From Anaerococcus sp. (GTDB taxonomy: Bacteria; Bacillota; Clostridia; Tissierellales; Peptoniphilaceae), in assembly GCF_030825785.1 (NCBI RefSeq), contig NZ_JAPJPG010000009.1:1-50308 (forward strand): a stretch of DNA of 50,308 bases. The letters run 5' to 3'. Below the pieces are notes generated by a model that did no database searches, was not told where the DNA came from, and saw only the letters and a list, made by a program, of their open reading frames with translations. A program made the position numbers and the translations under genes. Positions 50,300 through 50,308 of this stretch are shown here, piece after piece; positions within the stretch are counted from its first letter, which is position 1; the number at the start of each line of letters is the position of its first letter.

Positions 50300-50308
50300 G
50301 TATAACTC

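Noticed and set aside
1..50308. tRNA, rRNA, CRISPR or IS elements
   Set aside because: Read on both strands; no cloverleaf with consensus arms, no regularly spaced repeats, no transposase-like frame found.

Overview
The window looks like chromosomal DNA of a low-GC Gram-positive anaerobe. It is AT-rich, has strong GGAGG-type ribosome binding sites and U-tailed hairpin terminators, and carries a Bce-type antimicrobial-peptide resistance module, a PTS-dependent dihydroxyacetone kinase, formate-tetrahydrofolate ligase and a partial TCA branch. Protein style suggests the Peptoniphilaceae/Tissierellia group (Anaerococcus- or Peptoniphilus-like). That placement is inference, not a database result. 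No rRNA, tRNA, IS element or CRISPR array was seen. Nearly all genes are on the minus strand; the exceptions are the FAD dehydrogenase, dhaKLM and a DEAD-box helicase at 11.4-16.7 kb.

Layout. 0-6 kb: a cut-off small membrane protein, an alpha/beta hydrolase, the magnesium transporter MgtE behind a structured leader with an 11-codon ORF, then an operon of membrane-anchored class I glutamine amidotransferase, Maf, HAD phosphatase and peptidase T. 6-11 kb: a YwaF-like membrane protein, an unusual phospholipase D/AAA+ protein, a DUF697-type GTPase and a half-size EamA transporter. 11-17 kb: FAD dehydrogenase, dhaKLM, DEAD-box helicase, an 88-nt palindromic element and a glutaredoxin. 17-22 kb: two small membrane proteins and a bceRSAB-like module with a well-formed BceR-type box before the ABC genes. 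22-26 kb: a gene-poor stretch, GNAT, hotdog thioesterase, small membrane protein, HIBYL-CoA hydrolase-like protein and an Old Yellow Enzyme. 26-30.5 kb: citrate synthase, isocitrate dehydrogenase and an aconitase gene broken by a stop codon and a frameshift.

30.5-44.5 kb is a purine operon transcribed purF-purN-purH-purD/L-guaB-purE-purM-purC, preceded by fhs, which supplies 10-formyl-THF for PurN and PurH. Three things stand out: PurD and large-type PurL are one 1631-residue protein; PurF lacks the catalytic N-terminal cysteine and has other changes around the glutaminase site; and the operon has a leader with a 55-codon ORF that runs through an intrinsic terminator just before purF. 44.6-48.7 kb: a CodA-like deaminase and MFS transporter behind an unrecognised structured leader, then thiC under a TPP riboswitch. 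48.7-50.3 kb: a broken cation diffusion facilitator gene and an unrecognised 103-residue protein.

The best candidates for something undescribed are the 72-nt leader RNA before the MFS/deaminase pair, the leader-ORF attenuator of the purine operon, the mgtE leader ORF, the PurF with a degenerate glutaminase site, and the PLD/AAA+ protein.
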